Made by a program: the position numbers and the translations under genes. The notes under the pieces were generated by a model that saw nothing but the letters and a program-made list of their open reading frames with translations, was not told where the DNA came from and did no database searches. Shown here piece by piece: positions 22,272 through 32,113 of a DNA stretch of 64,000 bases (positions are counted from its first letter, which is position 1; each line of letters starts with the position of its first letter). This DNA is from Deinandra increscens subsp. villosa (taxonomy: Eukaryota; Streptophyta; Magnoliopsida; Asterales; Asteraceae): assembly GCA_039602395.1 (NCBI GenBank), contig JBCNJP010000008.1, positions 19,731,867-19,795,866 of the forward strand, written 5' to 3'.

Positions 22272-22733
22272 TAGTTGACTTTGAATGATGGAGTATACCG
22301 GAAAACCGTCACAGATCTCCATGTCTAATCCCTTCAGCTTATGAGCCATGTCATTCATTGTCATAAGGTGCTCATGAATACCGCTTTTCCCGCTATACTT
22401 TGTATTCTGTAACTTCATGATAAGAGTGCTAGCATGCACCTTTGAAATTCCTTTGAAGTATTCCTCCACATAAGCCATATATGTTGTTGTATTGTCTGAG
22501 TATGGGATGGATCCCCTAATGGAAATAGTGATGGATTTCTTGATGATCCTAAGAGACATACGGTTGCACCTCTCCCATTTCTCATTAGTAATCGTTTCTT
22601 CAGCAGTTATCTCTTTAGTGAGGGCAGGAGGAGCCTTTTCTCTTAGTGCATAAACGAAATCCAGCATACCGAGAGTCAGCGTAACAAAATCTTTCAAAGC
22701 AGCAAAGTTGGCGCTAGTTAGACTCCTAAATTA
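22272..22733 (-). pseudogene. Copia gag N-terminal (UBN2-type) fragment
   Basis: The minus strand encodes about 150 residues with the copia gag signature: NEKWERCNRMSLRIIK, YMAYVEEYFKGISK, ASTLIMKLQNTKYSGKSGI and EHLMTMNDMAHKLKGLDMEI. It is cut at 22271 by the LTR of the deleted element, so that element probably inserted here. No zinc knuckle or pol remains. 22734-22879 holds only AT-rich sequence with short ATAAGGCAT repeats (22827-22875). Confidence 0.88.
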
Positions 22734-22879
22734 AAGGCTAAGAGTGGATGAGGAAGAAAGAATAAGATACGTATCTAAAGAAGAAATTATAGTGATCTTA
22801 TGGGGTACTTAAACTAAGGCATGTGGCATAATAAGGCATAAGGCATAAAGCATGATAATAAGGCATTAGAGTAAGGCAC

Positions 22880-23177
22880 TGTTAGAGCATAAATCTGTGT
22901 CGCGTGTGTTATATCTACATAGATCTAGGAGTGTGTTATTATGTCAACTAACCAACCATTGGTGACATAGGCTGGTTCGTTGGACAGCACTAACTATACA
23001 TAGGCAATGTGTGCATGCTGCACATAACGAACAATTCACAGTCTTTCTTAAGGTGTTCTCTCTCTGATTCTCTGTAATTTGTTATTAGTGAAATTAATAA
23101 AGCATAGCTTTATTTACCTTCTTGTCTTCTCTATTTGATCAATACGATCAGTAGTAAGGTCTGATCTGGTGTTTACA
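22880..23177 (+). repeat. 5' LTR (298 bp) of the old gag-bearing element
   Basis: TG...CA ends, immediately followed by a tRNA-Met(i)-type PBS. Start TGTTAGAGCAT and end TTTACAAGTGGTATCAGAG are shared with the 367-bp LTR at 40000. Confidence 0.8.
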
Positions 23178-23692
23178 AGTGGTATCAGAGAAAGCTAGGT
23201 TACTCTACTGGTTCTGATTTGGTCAAATTTGAGAGTTTTTGTGAGAGAAAGTGGATATTTTTCAAATTCTTATCATTCTCTGTGTTTCTGGTATAATTTT
23301 TTTCCTTTAAGTGTTTATAGTGTCTTGTTCTTGCATGCTGTTACAAATCACATTCTAATTCGTCCAAATTCATCAAAATCAAAATTTTTTAGTTCGGTTC
23401 ATTCGATAAATGGCTTGGTTCGCGGGTTGAATACTCTGTTTCGTTCCATATATCGTCATCGCTAGTTCGCGAAGTTTTGGTTCACCAGTTGAATATACAA
23501 AGCTTTTTTGTTCATTCACGTACGGTTCGTCTAGGAAATATTTAAAGCCGGTTTGTGACAGTTATTGTTTGGTTCGCAGCGGTTATTTCACCGAACCAAC
23601 GATTCGCTCAAGTTTTTTTTGAGTCGTTATTTAAGTTGTTAACTTACCTGGTTCGTTTGACTTTCTTCGGTTCGTAGATAGGTTGTTTTGGT

Positions 23693-24815
23693 TTGTTAGC
23701 ACAGAAGAAGATTTCAGATTTAAATGTTGAGGTTTTAGATCTCAATAGGCAATTGAACAATCTGAAGAATTCGCATTCTTTCACTAGTTACTTGCGCAAA
23801 TATGAGAATTTTAAGAAATTCTTTAGAGGAGAAGAGAATAATCAAATTCTGCACCCGGTTATTCAAACTGAGCCTCTGGCTAATATCAAATCTTCTAATG
23901 CAAAACAAGATCATCCTGAATTTGCTGCTAAAAAGCCTGCAAAGAAGAAAAATCAACATTTAAAGCAATCTAACAAGAAAATGGAGAAGGAGACATGTTT
24001 TCCTGATAAATTAACAACTAAATTTGTGTTTGGAAGTACTTTGTTAAATGGTGAAGTCAATTCTATTGATAAAGTTGTTAAAAAACATGAGAAGACGTTG
24101 GATTAAGAAAAGGTTGCTGCAGATTTGGTTGAAGCTAACAAATATAAGGTATTAGAGCTTCGCTTGCCCAAGTTGCTCAAGCCGGAAATTCTGTTTCTCA
24201 GGTAGAATTATCAAAGCTACCAGGTAACAAACGTTCAAGTTTGGGTAGTGAGACATATGAGATTGAGAATAAAGACAAGAAGAATATGGTCAAGAAGGTT
24301 CAGAAGAAGAAAGGTGATTTTGAAGAAATTAAAGATATAAACATTGATCGGTTGTATCATTTGGCGCAGAATTTTATTGTTGAATATGATTAGTCGGATG
24401 ATTCAAAGAAAAGTAAAGGATTCGGGAGTAATAGCAGAAGAAAGATATGAAAAGGAATTTTTCATCAAACTCATATCGAGTTGGTCAAAGGTCTTCAGAA
24501 TGTTCTTCGTCTAGTTCGAACTCTACTCCTCGAAGTCCGACTTTAAAATGGGTGCTCAATAATCGGTTTCAAACATTTGATAATTTTTATGATTATTTTG
24601 ATTCTGATTATGTGTGGGACGCATTTCAGGACATAAAGAAGCTAACAATTTTATATCGTTTGTGTTATCAATGTCGCCGAAAATGCCACATGGCACAAGA
24701 TTGTTCTGAAATGGCCAAAAGTTCATTTGCTGATAAATCTGCCACATTCATTGATTTATCTGGCAGTGTTTTTACTGAGATAACACCCTCACACTTTGAA
24801 TCTCAAAATAAATAG
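23693..24815 (+). pseudogene. Decayed gag (C-terminal part) of the old gag-bearing element
   Basis: Segments match the intact relative and the fragment at 17508: DLNVEVLDLNRQLNNLKNSH, a Lys-rich stretch, LSKLPGNKRSSLGSE, SNSTPRSPTLKW, and a second zinc knuckle written CYQCRRKCHMAQDC. In that knuckle the usual Gly before His is Cys. DKSATFIDLSGSVF corresponds to AKYVDLNGHIF in the relative. Frames change near 24105 and 24440. The N-terminal UBN2 domain and first knuckle are missing because the leader joins directly to the coiled coil at about 23692. Confidence 0.8.
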
Positions 24816-25576
24816 TTTTTTTAAATATGATTCAAGTATGGGTAGTTCATTAGCTGATGATGACATTAAAGTCTGAAAAACCAAAAATGTAGTGGCGACA
24901 TAAGTTGGTCTGCAAGGCTATTAATGATTTTTATAAGGATGTTGGATGACCAGAAGCTATATGCTTCGGGTCATTTATAAACTGATAGGTTTGTCTAGTG
25001 TGCAGGTACTTCTAGAAGACATGTCAGTGATTGAAAAGCTGTTGCTGGAGGAGTTTCCTTCGTAACTTAAATATCAAAGATTCAAATTTCAAACTAAAAT
25101 TTTTCTGAAAGCTTAAACTGAATGGTATTCGTATCGGTTGGTCAATTTTCTTTCTTTAAAGTTTTTTGTTTGTAATTTAGGGAGAGAAATTTACCAAAAA
25201 GCAAGAAATAGTATCTTGTCTTTGTTAAAATGAAAATCCAAAAATAGAGTTTTCATTTTAAGGGGGAGAAAAGATAGAGAAAGGTACAAAAACATAGACA
25301 TAATTGGAAAATGATGGTACACTAGCTTAAGTTTCTGTCCCAAGTATAATCAGATGAAAAAGCCATAAGATCATTGGTTGATGTGCTAGGTAGGCTCAGC
25401 AAATCAGAAAGTATTCAATTGTAATATACATTAAATCTGATGCTTGACTTAGTGGACAAGATCTTGATGCGTATTTCAAGATATATCAAAAGATATGTGA
25501 AAAAACAAAATAAGAAGTCACTGTGTAAACATGTGTTATTTTGCAAAGATTTAAACTAGTTTGATTTCTTTATTTT

Positions 25577-25820
25577 TTTCAAATTCGGACTATCTCTGCG
25601 TATATGTGAGTAATGACCTGATAGTTGTTCATTTGAAATTCTGCTTTATTTTCTTTAGTGTTTCTTATAATTCATCGGACTTTCTCTGCGTGTCTACAAG
25701 ACCGGCCTGATTGTTGTTGAATTATACAATTTCAACTTGTGTTATTTTTCTTATTTTGTTAAATTCGAGGCCTTATCTACGTATCTCAATGGCTTATGTG
25801 CTGAATTAGTTGAAATTGAA
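25577..25820 (+). repeat. Hairpin repeats in the 3' tail of the old element
   Basis: Three units with the core TCTCTGCGT (third decayed to TATCTACGT) and a downstream GACCTGAT or GGCCTGAT. Unit 1 has outer arms TTTCAAAT (25577-25584) and ATTTGAAA (25631-25638). Unit 2 has TATAATTCA (25666-25674) and TGAATTATA (25718-25726). Unit 3 keeps only a partial stem. Confidence 0.8.
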
Positions 25821-26355
25821 GTGTAGTTCAGGATGTTATGACCAATATGATCCCAAGTCATGATCTTTCTCACAAAATACCAAAAATTGTGTGTGATTCA
25901 GTATTTCATTTCTTTATTGCATTTATGTTCTCATTTCTAAACAATCAAAAAGATTTTCGGTGTGTTTTGGTATAAACTTTAAAAGCCAAAAAGATTTGAT
26001 TTGTTATTTGCTTTCGAATGATTAACACATGATACGAAATAATTCTCTAAATCAAAATATCTTGCTACTTCGAAGGAGAAATTTGCCAAAGATTAACTTA
26101 ATTTTGGTAAAATAAAAAAAAATCGCACTTGTATCTTTTAAATTTGCAAGTTCTGTGTGTCAAGACCCAAGAATGGTGAAAGAGGGGGCTATTGAAGTAT
26201 CTTTTTCAAGTGATTCAGTTGATCAATATCTGATTCAGTCATGCAAGCTCTACAACTAACAAGAAATTTCAAGTTGAAGATCTGATGCAGCAGTGTTGAA
26301 GATTAGAGATTAGAAATTTAGTTTTAAAGATACATCACACGTTAAGGGGACATTA

Positions 26356-27721
26356 TTAAACTAGTGAAGCTATGATATAATCTATTATAACACCTAAAAC
26401 TAACAGCCCAATTAGGTTCTACTTAAATGAATTAGTTTTCGCTTTAGTTACTTGCCTATCACTTAAGCATTATGAACAAAATAAGGGTTATATGTACAAA
26501 AAATGATGTAGCACATCAGCTTTGGCCAGAAATGATACATCTAAGTTTTGTGCACAGATTAGATTCGCTAAATACAAATACAACACATCAACTTTGGCCA
26601 GTAGTGAAACATTTGTATGTGTAATGCGAGTGCTTAATTTAGTTGAAAACGTTATAAAAGTAACAAATCATCATTGGCCATAAATGAAACTTTTAAGACA
26701 TTATCAATTTAAGCATGTAAATTAGTTTTAGCAAAGATGAGTTAACTAGTGAAGTTAAAAAAAGAAGTTGTAAACGTAACGAGACGTTACAGGGAAACGA
26801 CTCGTTATCCTTTAAAAGGTCATCAACTTAGTTAAGACTAGTTAATTTGCTAACTTAATTAAATTAAGGTTCTGTAAAAACATAATTATTTATGGTCTAA
26901 ACAGAACAAACAAAATTAGCAGCAAAATATCTCCTTTGCATTATTGATACTGCTGGTCATAATGTCGTAATGGAGCATTACTGGCTACCGACCCGTTATG
27001 TAGCATAGTTACAGATTCACAAATTTTAGGTCAGAACGAGTCGTTACCGGGTAACGGCTCGTTTTCGCTTTATAACCCTAAACCCTAACGAGTCGTTACA
27101 GGCGTAACGGCTCACTTCGTGTTGCACACAGATTAGTCGAAATAAAAAGTTAGACCTGTTATAATCAGATTAGGGTTTCTAAAAAATAAAACATGTCTGA
27201 ATCATAATTTTTGACACAGAAACAATTAGGGTTTTGATTTTAAAAGTGGTGCGATTAGGAAACCAAGTTTTATGATCAGATCTGATTCGATATACGTGTG
27301 TAGACGAAGTATAAGGAATCGAGTTAGCAACATCGCTCTGATACCACATGTTGGAAGATTCCTTCATGATAATATGATAGAAACAACATGAACATAAAGA
27401 TTACCTCGTATACCGGTGACAGCGGTCATGCTTGAGGAGGCCATCAGAATCCTTATCGAGTTCACATTTAGGGTATATGGTGATAATGGTGAAGGTGGAG
27501 GAGGTCTACGATTGTAGAGAGGCAGAGATCAGATATTAGAGGTGTTATGTCTGCCTAGTGACCTCTATTTATACAGCCAAGGGGAAACCCTAATTAGTTT
27601 AGGTAAGGGTAATTACGTTCATCAAATAATTACCAATCAGGAAACTTAGGGGTATTTTAGTCAACGATTACATAAATTAATATAAATATTGACTTGGGCC
27701 ACAAGAAAACAATTTCTAACA
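26356..27721 (-). mobile_element. 5' part of a minus-strand copia element (LTR, PBS, leader)
   Basis: The complement of 27335-27348 is TGTGGTATCAGAGC, a tRNA-Met(i) PBS adjacent to an LTR that reads TGTTGGAAG...TTCTAACA on the plus strand (27349-27721). The minus strand then runs leftward through a leader containing palindromic ACGAGTCGTTACC words (26776-27110) and three related segments around CTTTGGCCAGAAATGA (26520), ACTTTGGCCAGTAGTGA (26590) and CATTGGCCATAAATGA (26671). I see no gag or pol and no second LTR. The left edge against the previous element is approximate. Confidence 0.7.
27349..27721 (-). repeat. 5' LTR (373 bp) of the minus-strand copia element
   Basis: Near-inverted ends TGTTGGAA/TTCTAACA and an adjoining PBS support the boundaries. 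No partner LTR is in the window. Confidence 0.7.
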
Positions 27722-28150
27722 ATGCCAATTATTTAAATTTATTAGTATTTTGTTCTTCAAAAAGTCATGCGAATATTTTCATTTATTAGTATTTTGTTCT
27801 TGGATAAGCTTAATTTCTTATAAATAAATGTAATCTTATCATGAAGATAATAGGATTATTTAAAATGGTACTTATAATTTATAAAGTCTAGTTAATAGAG
27901 GAAATATGGATTTAAATAATCCAATTATATTGTCTATTAGCCAGCAATAATTTCACTAATTGTTTTGTAATACAACAGTCTTATCTTTATACCATTTTTT
28001 TTAATAATCATTTCGTCCATCTCACTAACCGCCATTACTCTATGTTGACGTGGAAAATATAAAAAAAAATTAAAAACGGATTTAAATACTCTCACCTATT
28101 GCCTATTGCCGGCAATAATCTCAAACTATTGCCTCTTGGTCGGTAATAAT
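27722..28150. other. AT-rich spacer
   Basis: No gene seen. A short duplication (ATTTATTAGTATTTTGTTCTT near 27736 and 27780) and two TATTGCC...GGCAATAAT inverted words (27935-27960, 28095-28150) are the only structures. Confidence 0.6.
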
Positions 28151-28518
28151 TGTTGGTCCGGGATCAACAACCGTTCACGATATTTTGATCTCAAACAAGT
28201 ACGGAAACCTTGTGTAATATTGATTCAAGAGAAAGTAGATAAAATAAATTTGATGTACATGATAAACAAAAGATCAAATCTTGAATGAAGAACACACGTT
28301 CTTGGATTGATGATTACGATTGAATATTACAAGAGATAAGCACCAAAATCATAAATCAACAACTACTCGAATCATAAACAACTTGGGTTTATATACTACC
28401 CTTTACATTAACCCTAAGCCCAAGTCGTAAATATCTTGTAAGTCCAATCGTGAATACCTAAGCCCATTAACAAGTAAGCCCACATCTAATGTTCATGCCT
28501 CAAATGTATAGCCCAACA
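28151..28518 (-). repeat. Putative 3' LTR (368 bp) of the third env-like copia element
   Basis: Ends are inverted: TGTTGG at 28151 and CCAACA at 28513-28518. On the minus strand a purine tract (CCTAGGGAAAGAT, complement of 28519-28531) precedes it, as expected between the extra ORF and a 3' LTR. A TATATAAA box lies at about 28386-28396 on the minus strand. No second copy is in the window. Confidence 0.5.
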
Positions 28519-28549
28519 ATCTTTCCCTAGGCATGAACCATTAGACTAT

Positions 28550-31221
28550 CTAAGGAAGACATAAATCAAATCTGAATGTATGAGCTTCTTTCCTTGACCA
28601 CCAACCTTTCATCACAATTAAATTTGCCGTGCCATGAAACATACCCACCCGTATAGCATTCTCCATGTCATGTTCATCACCAAGTATTGGACGGGATGCC
28701 AAGAGCTTGATATCATTCTCTCTGAATCTCAGCAAATCAATGGGATCATACATGTGGAACTCTCTTAGCTTCTTGCACACAACCACCACCTCATACGTTG
28801 TAGGATCAAAATACCAGCTATCAAAATTCTTTACAAGCGTATGGTCTTCTATTTCATCGAGCATGTTGATAACTCGAGTTCGTTTGGTGGGAGGACACCT
28901 CATTTCACCAATTGGCTCATCGGTGACAGGATCTGTTCCGGTTTCAACCCACTTTGCAGCCTTCAGATCAAAGTTTGCAAAGTTTTCCTCCATCTGAGCT
29001 ATCAAATTGTTGCGAATCTAATGCAGTGACTGAGCGAGGGGTCTATTTTTTATGGTTAATAGATATTCTTATATAAGAAGCCCAGCTACACAGATACAGA
29101 AGCGCCTCACCATGATTGTTATTCCACCTGTTAATAAATGGTGCCCTCAGCAAGTTTCTCAACTCTGTTTCAGTCCATGAGTGGAATTGACCTCTTGATC
29201 GGTAGTACTCGACTGGACTATATCCATCTCTCACCACAGCAAATAATTCTTTTTCAGCATCATAATACCAACACAGAATTGGTTCCCGGCTCCCCTTCTT
29301 GTCTAATTCACTCTCTACCACATCTATGGAGTACAGCATAGGGGTAGGACCTTTGCTGAACTCTTTGAACCAATTGACCTGTCCTTCAGGAGCCTTTGAA
29401 TTAAATCTTCCACCACGAATATACTCAGACATATCAATTGTTTCATCTCCTTCATCTTCATGTATTGCACTTATATCTTGAATTCCTTGAGACGAGCTTT
29501 GACCATGGTCACCAGATGCTTTTGACTCAACAACACCTTTCAACTCTGAATGCTTCTTCTTCTGATCCATCAAGGTTTCATACAAGAACTTAAGCCTTAG
29601 CTTGTTAGCAGCCTCGTTCTCTTTCAAAGTCATGTTTTCATTTTTAAGTGCTTTTATCTCATTTTGACGAATTCTGTTTTGAGACATAAGATAATTAATT
29701 TGAGGATCAGCACTTAACCTCATCTCAATTGGGAGATCAGATGCTCCCACAGCAGCCTGAAAAGGTCGAAAGCCTGGAATAGTTGGTGGCAGACTTGACT
29801 CAGTAGAGAAGTTTACTCTTACTGGACTAGGTTCTACAAAAGTGTTGTCAACCTCCAGAAATTGTCTTTCTTCATGAACTTGGCTATGTTCATTTAGAAT
29901 AGGACTTTCAGTCTGTATGGGAGTTGATTCGGTTACATCAACCTGATGATCAGCCTGGGGTGTTCTCTTTTCATTGGTAGGTTCAGATGCATCAACATTT
30001 TGTGTATTGGCATGTGTAGGTTCAAATACCATCAGGCTTGAGGTAGTTTTCTAGAATTTAAACCTGATGGCTCTGGGATCTGACTTCTTCCTTGGTGAGG
30101 GCTCACGCACAGGAATTGGCTCTTCAAAAACATCCTCCACTTCAAATTGAACATCTAAACTCTTGTGGAACTGAACAACTGCTGGAAGAGGAGTTCAAGT
30201 CATTCCTCGCTCTCTTGTGACTGATGGGCCCCAGATCCCCATAGATGTCATCATTTAGGTTCTCATGCTCAGGAAAGATGTCATCCATCACATTTTCCTC
30301 ATCAGACGGGATATTCTCCGCTTCTTCTTGAACATTCACTGGAACAGTTGATGTCACATCATGGTCTTCAGCAACTGTCACATTGACTGGATGTACTTCT
30401 GGTTCAGAATCAGTTTCTTCTTGCTCTTGTTCCCTTGGAACTTCAGGAAAGGCACCCCTTTTAGACCATTCTAGTCTCCCTTGATAGCTATTCTTCCCTT
30501 TTATGTCTTGGGTTTGCAAGCCGAACACTCCATTATCCATGAACTTGATATCCAGCTTCTCAATTCTCTCCTGAATCATCGGATATTTCTTCATTACCAC
30601 CATCTGCACAAATCTTGGTGTCATCGGGAATTGTTCTCTGGCGGTCAAGTCAGCATTGCCAATCCAATCTAGCAGCATCATTTTTGAGAAATTGAAGTTC
30701 CAGTCTAAGGCCAATGCAACAAACGTTGTGCCATGCAGTTTGTTTAGCTGATCAAAACTTGTTCTCTTCCCCAAGAAGGATTACTGCTTGTAATGAGCTA
30801 GACACCTCCAGTAGTGCGGCAATAACTTCTTGAAAATGGGAGGGAACTTTCCTTCATATCCTAAGGATTGAGCACCTTCTAACACAGCAGCCTTTGAATA
30901 CTCTATTGGATCTTCAGCTCTGTCATTAATGTTCAAACCCTGACGAATGTCTTCTTCTAGAATCACAATTGGTCGGTTCTGAATGGTTCCAGTGATTCTT
31001 GTCTTATCAGCATTGGCTCTTGCAGTTCCCCAGAAATCTCTAACAAGTTGCTCATCGATCAGCACACTTGTCCGCAGAGCATTATTAATTTTGCAGACAT
31101 TTAATCCTGCTACCAGTGAATAACATAGCTGCATATGTCTTTCTAGAGGATCATCAAGATATGCCGGGATGCAATGATCTCTCTCAAAATGAATCTCATC
31201 ATCAAGCATATCTTCTGCCAT
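28550..31221 (-). pseudogene. Extra ('env-like') ORF of a third copia family
   Basis: The minus strand from MAEDMLDDEIHFERDH at 31221 reads an N-terminal domain with DFWGTARANADKTRITG, VILEEDIRQGLNIND, LLPHYWRCLAHY and LALDWNFNFSKMMLLDWIG. These correspond to FWQNASRTKTAEG, VTITEEVIRTHLKFND and FKWKFLAHVILANL of the copy at 8046-10715. A single in-frame TAA (30781-30783) interrupts it. An acidic Pro/Glu-rich stretch follows, then a coiled coil (ALKNENMTLKENEAANKLRL). The C-terminal domain has EPILCWYYDAEKELFAVVR and FHSWTETELRNLLRAPF, and ends at 28550. Frame changes lie near 30100 and 29030. No signal peptide or membrane helix. It has only two or three lesions and is the least damaged full-length copy here. 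Function unknown. Confidence 0.72.
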
Positions 31222-32113
31222 CTGAGAAAACGAGACAAATGCATCAAGCCTAAACTCATCAAAGTGAAATTATGTTTGTCAACAATATCTTCGAGTTCAA
31301 TTGATTATCACATTTAACTTGTTAAGTTCAGAAAATCTCAATTTAAACTTTTAAGAACATTTGATTTTGAATCATAACTTGACAAACACATTTAATTTTA
31401 ACTTAAAACGATTAAGTTTGATGAGAAAATCAAATTATTTTGTGTTTAATTAAGCGTTTACGATTTTAATTTCAAATTTTTAGTGAGTTTATGATCCGAT
31501 TAAGTATTCACGATCAGGTTAAATTGATTCCGACATAGGCTCAGTCGTGAATGTGCAGCCTGATCGTAAACAACAAGAATTCGTAATCATCGGAGTCGTA
31601 AACACCCAGCAATCGTAAACGTCGACGATCGTAATCAAGGACGATCGTAACCATCATCGATCATAAACACCATCGATCGTAAATGCTGAAACGTCGTCTT
31701 CTTCATTTTGACGATCGTAAACACAGAATCCGCCATTTTTAAACCTGCAAAAACTTCGTAAACACTTCAATACACATCATACTTGCAAAACAAACAACCA
31801 TTACTACCTTTATCAATTAACAACCATAATGACGGCTTCTTTTCATGAGAAATCAACTCGAAACTCAGAAAAAAAATGATGAAGAACACCGAGTGAATGA
31901 AAACACAAACTCTGAAAATAGACCGATGAGATGCTGCGGAAACAGTCGATTGACTGGGGTTTCGTGGTCGGAAATCGATTGCGAAGGTATTGGTGTGCTC
32001 GGGTTACACCGTAGGTAGTCGGAAATTGTCGGGATCACTTTTCCGGCGACTGGTAGCGGCGGTTAGGGTTTCTGGGCGATGGATCGTAAACGGTGAGAGA
32101 GAGTGTGTGAATC
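31222..32113 (-). other. Leader/spacer of the third env-like ORF with GATCGTAAA words
   Basis: Non-coding. From 31540 to 31740 the word GATCGTAAA or a variant (CGTAAACA, CGATCGTAA) occurs about ten times. Just before the ATG the minus strand reads TTTTCTCAG|ATGGC, a good splice-acceptor context. Interrupted at 32113 by the Athila-like insertion. Its continuation is at 46817 (GAATCGTAAATGAGG), where the same word recurs. Confidence 0.6.

Larger units (their letters stand above)
22880..26355 (+). mobile_element. Old gag-bearing copia-type element, relative of the element at 40000-46407
   Basis: Opens with an LTR (22880-23177, TGTTAGAGCATA...TTTACA) that begins and ends like the LTRs at 40000 and 46041, followed by the PBS AGTGGTATCAGAG (23178-23190). 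Then come a leader with GGTTCGC words (23380-23690), a decayed gag (23693-24815), tracts such as AAGGGGGAGAAAAG (25258-25271), hairpin repeats (25577-25820) and a tail (25925-26350). The tail aligns block by block with 45530-46035, including GGTTCTGTGTGTCAAGAC and GAAGATCTGATGCAGCA. It stops at AAGGGG near 26350, where the 3' LTR should start but is absent. The first third of gag is deleted. No pol, as in the younger relative. Confidence 0.85.
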
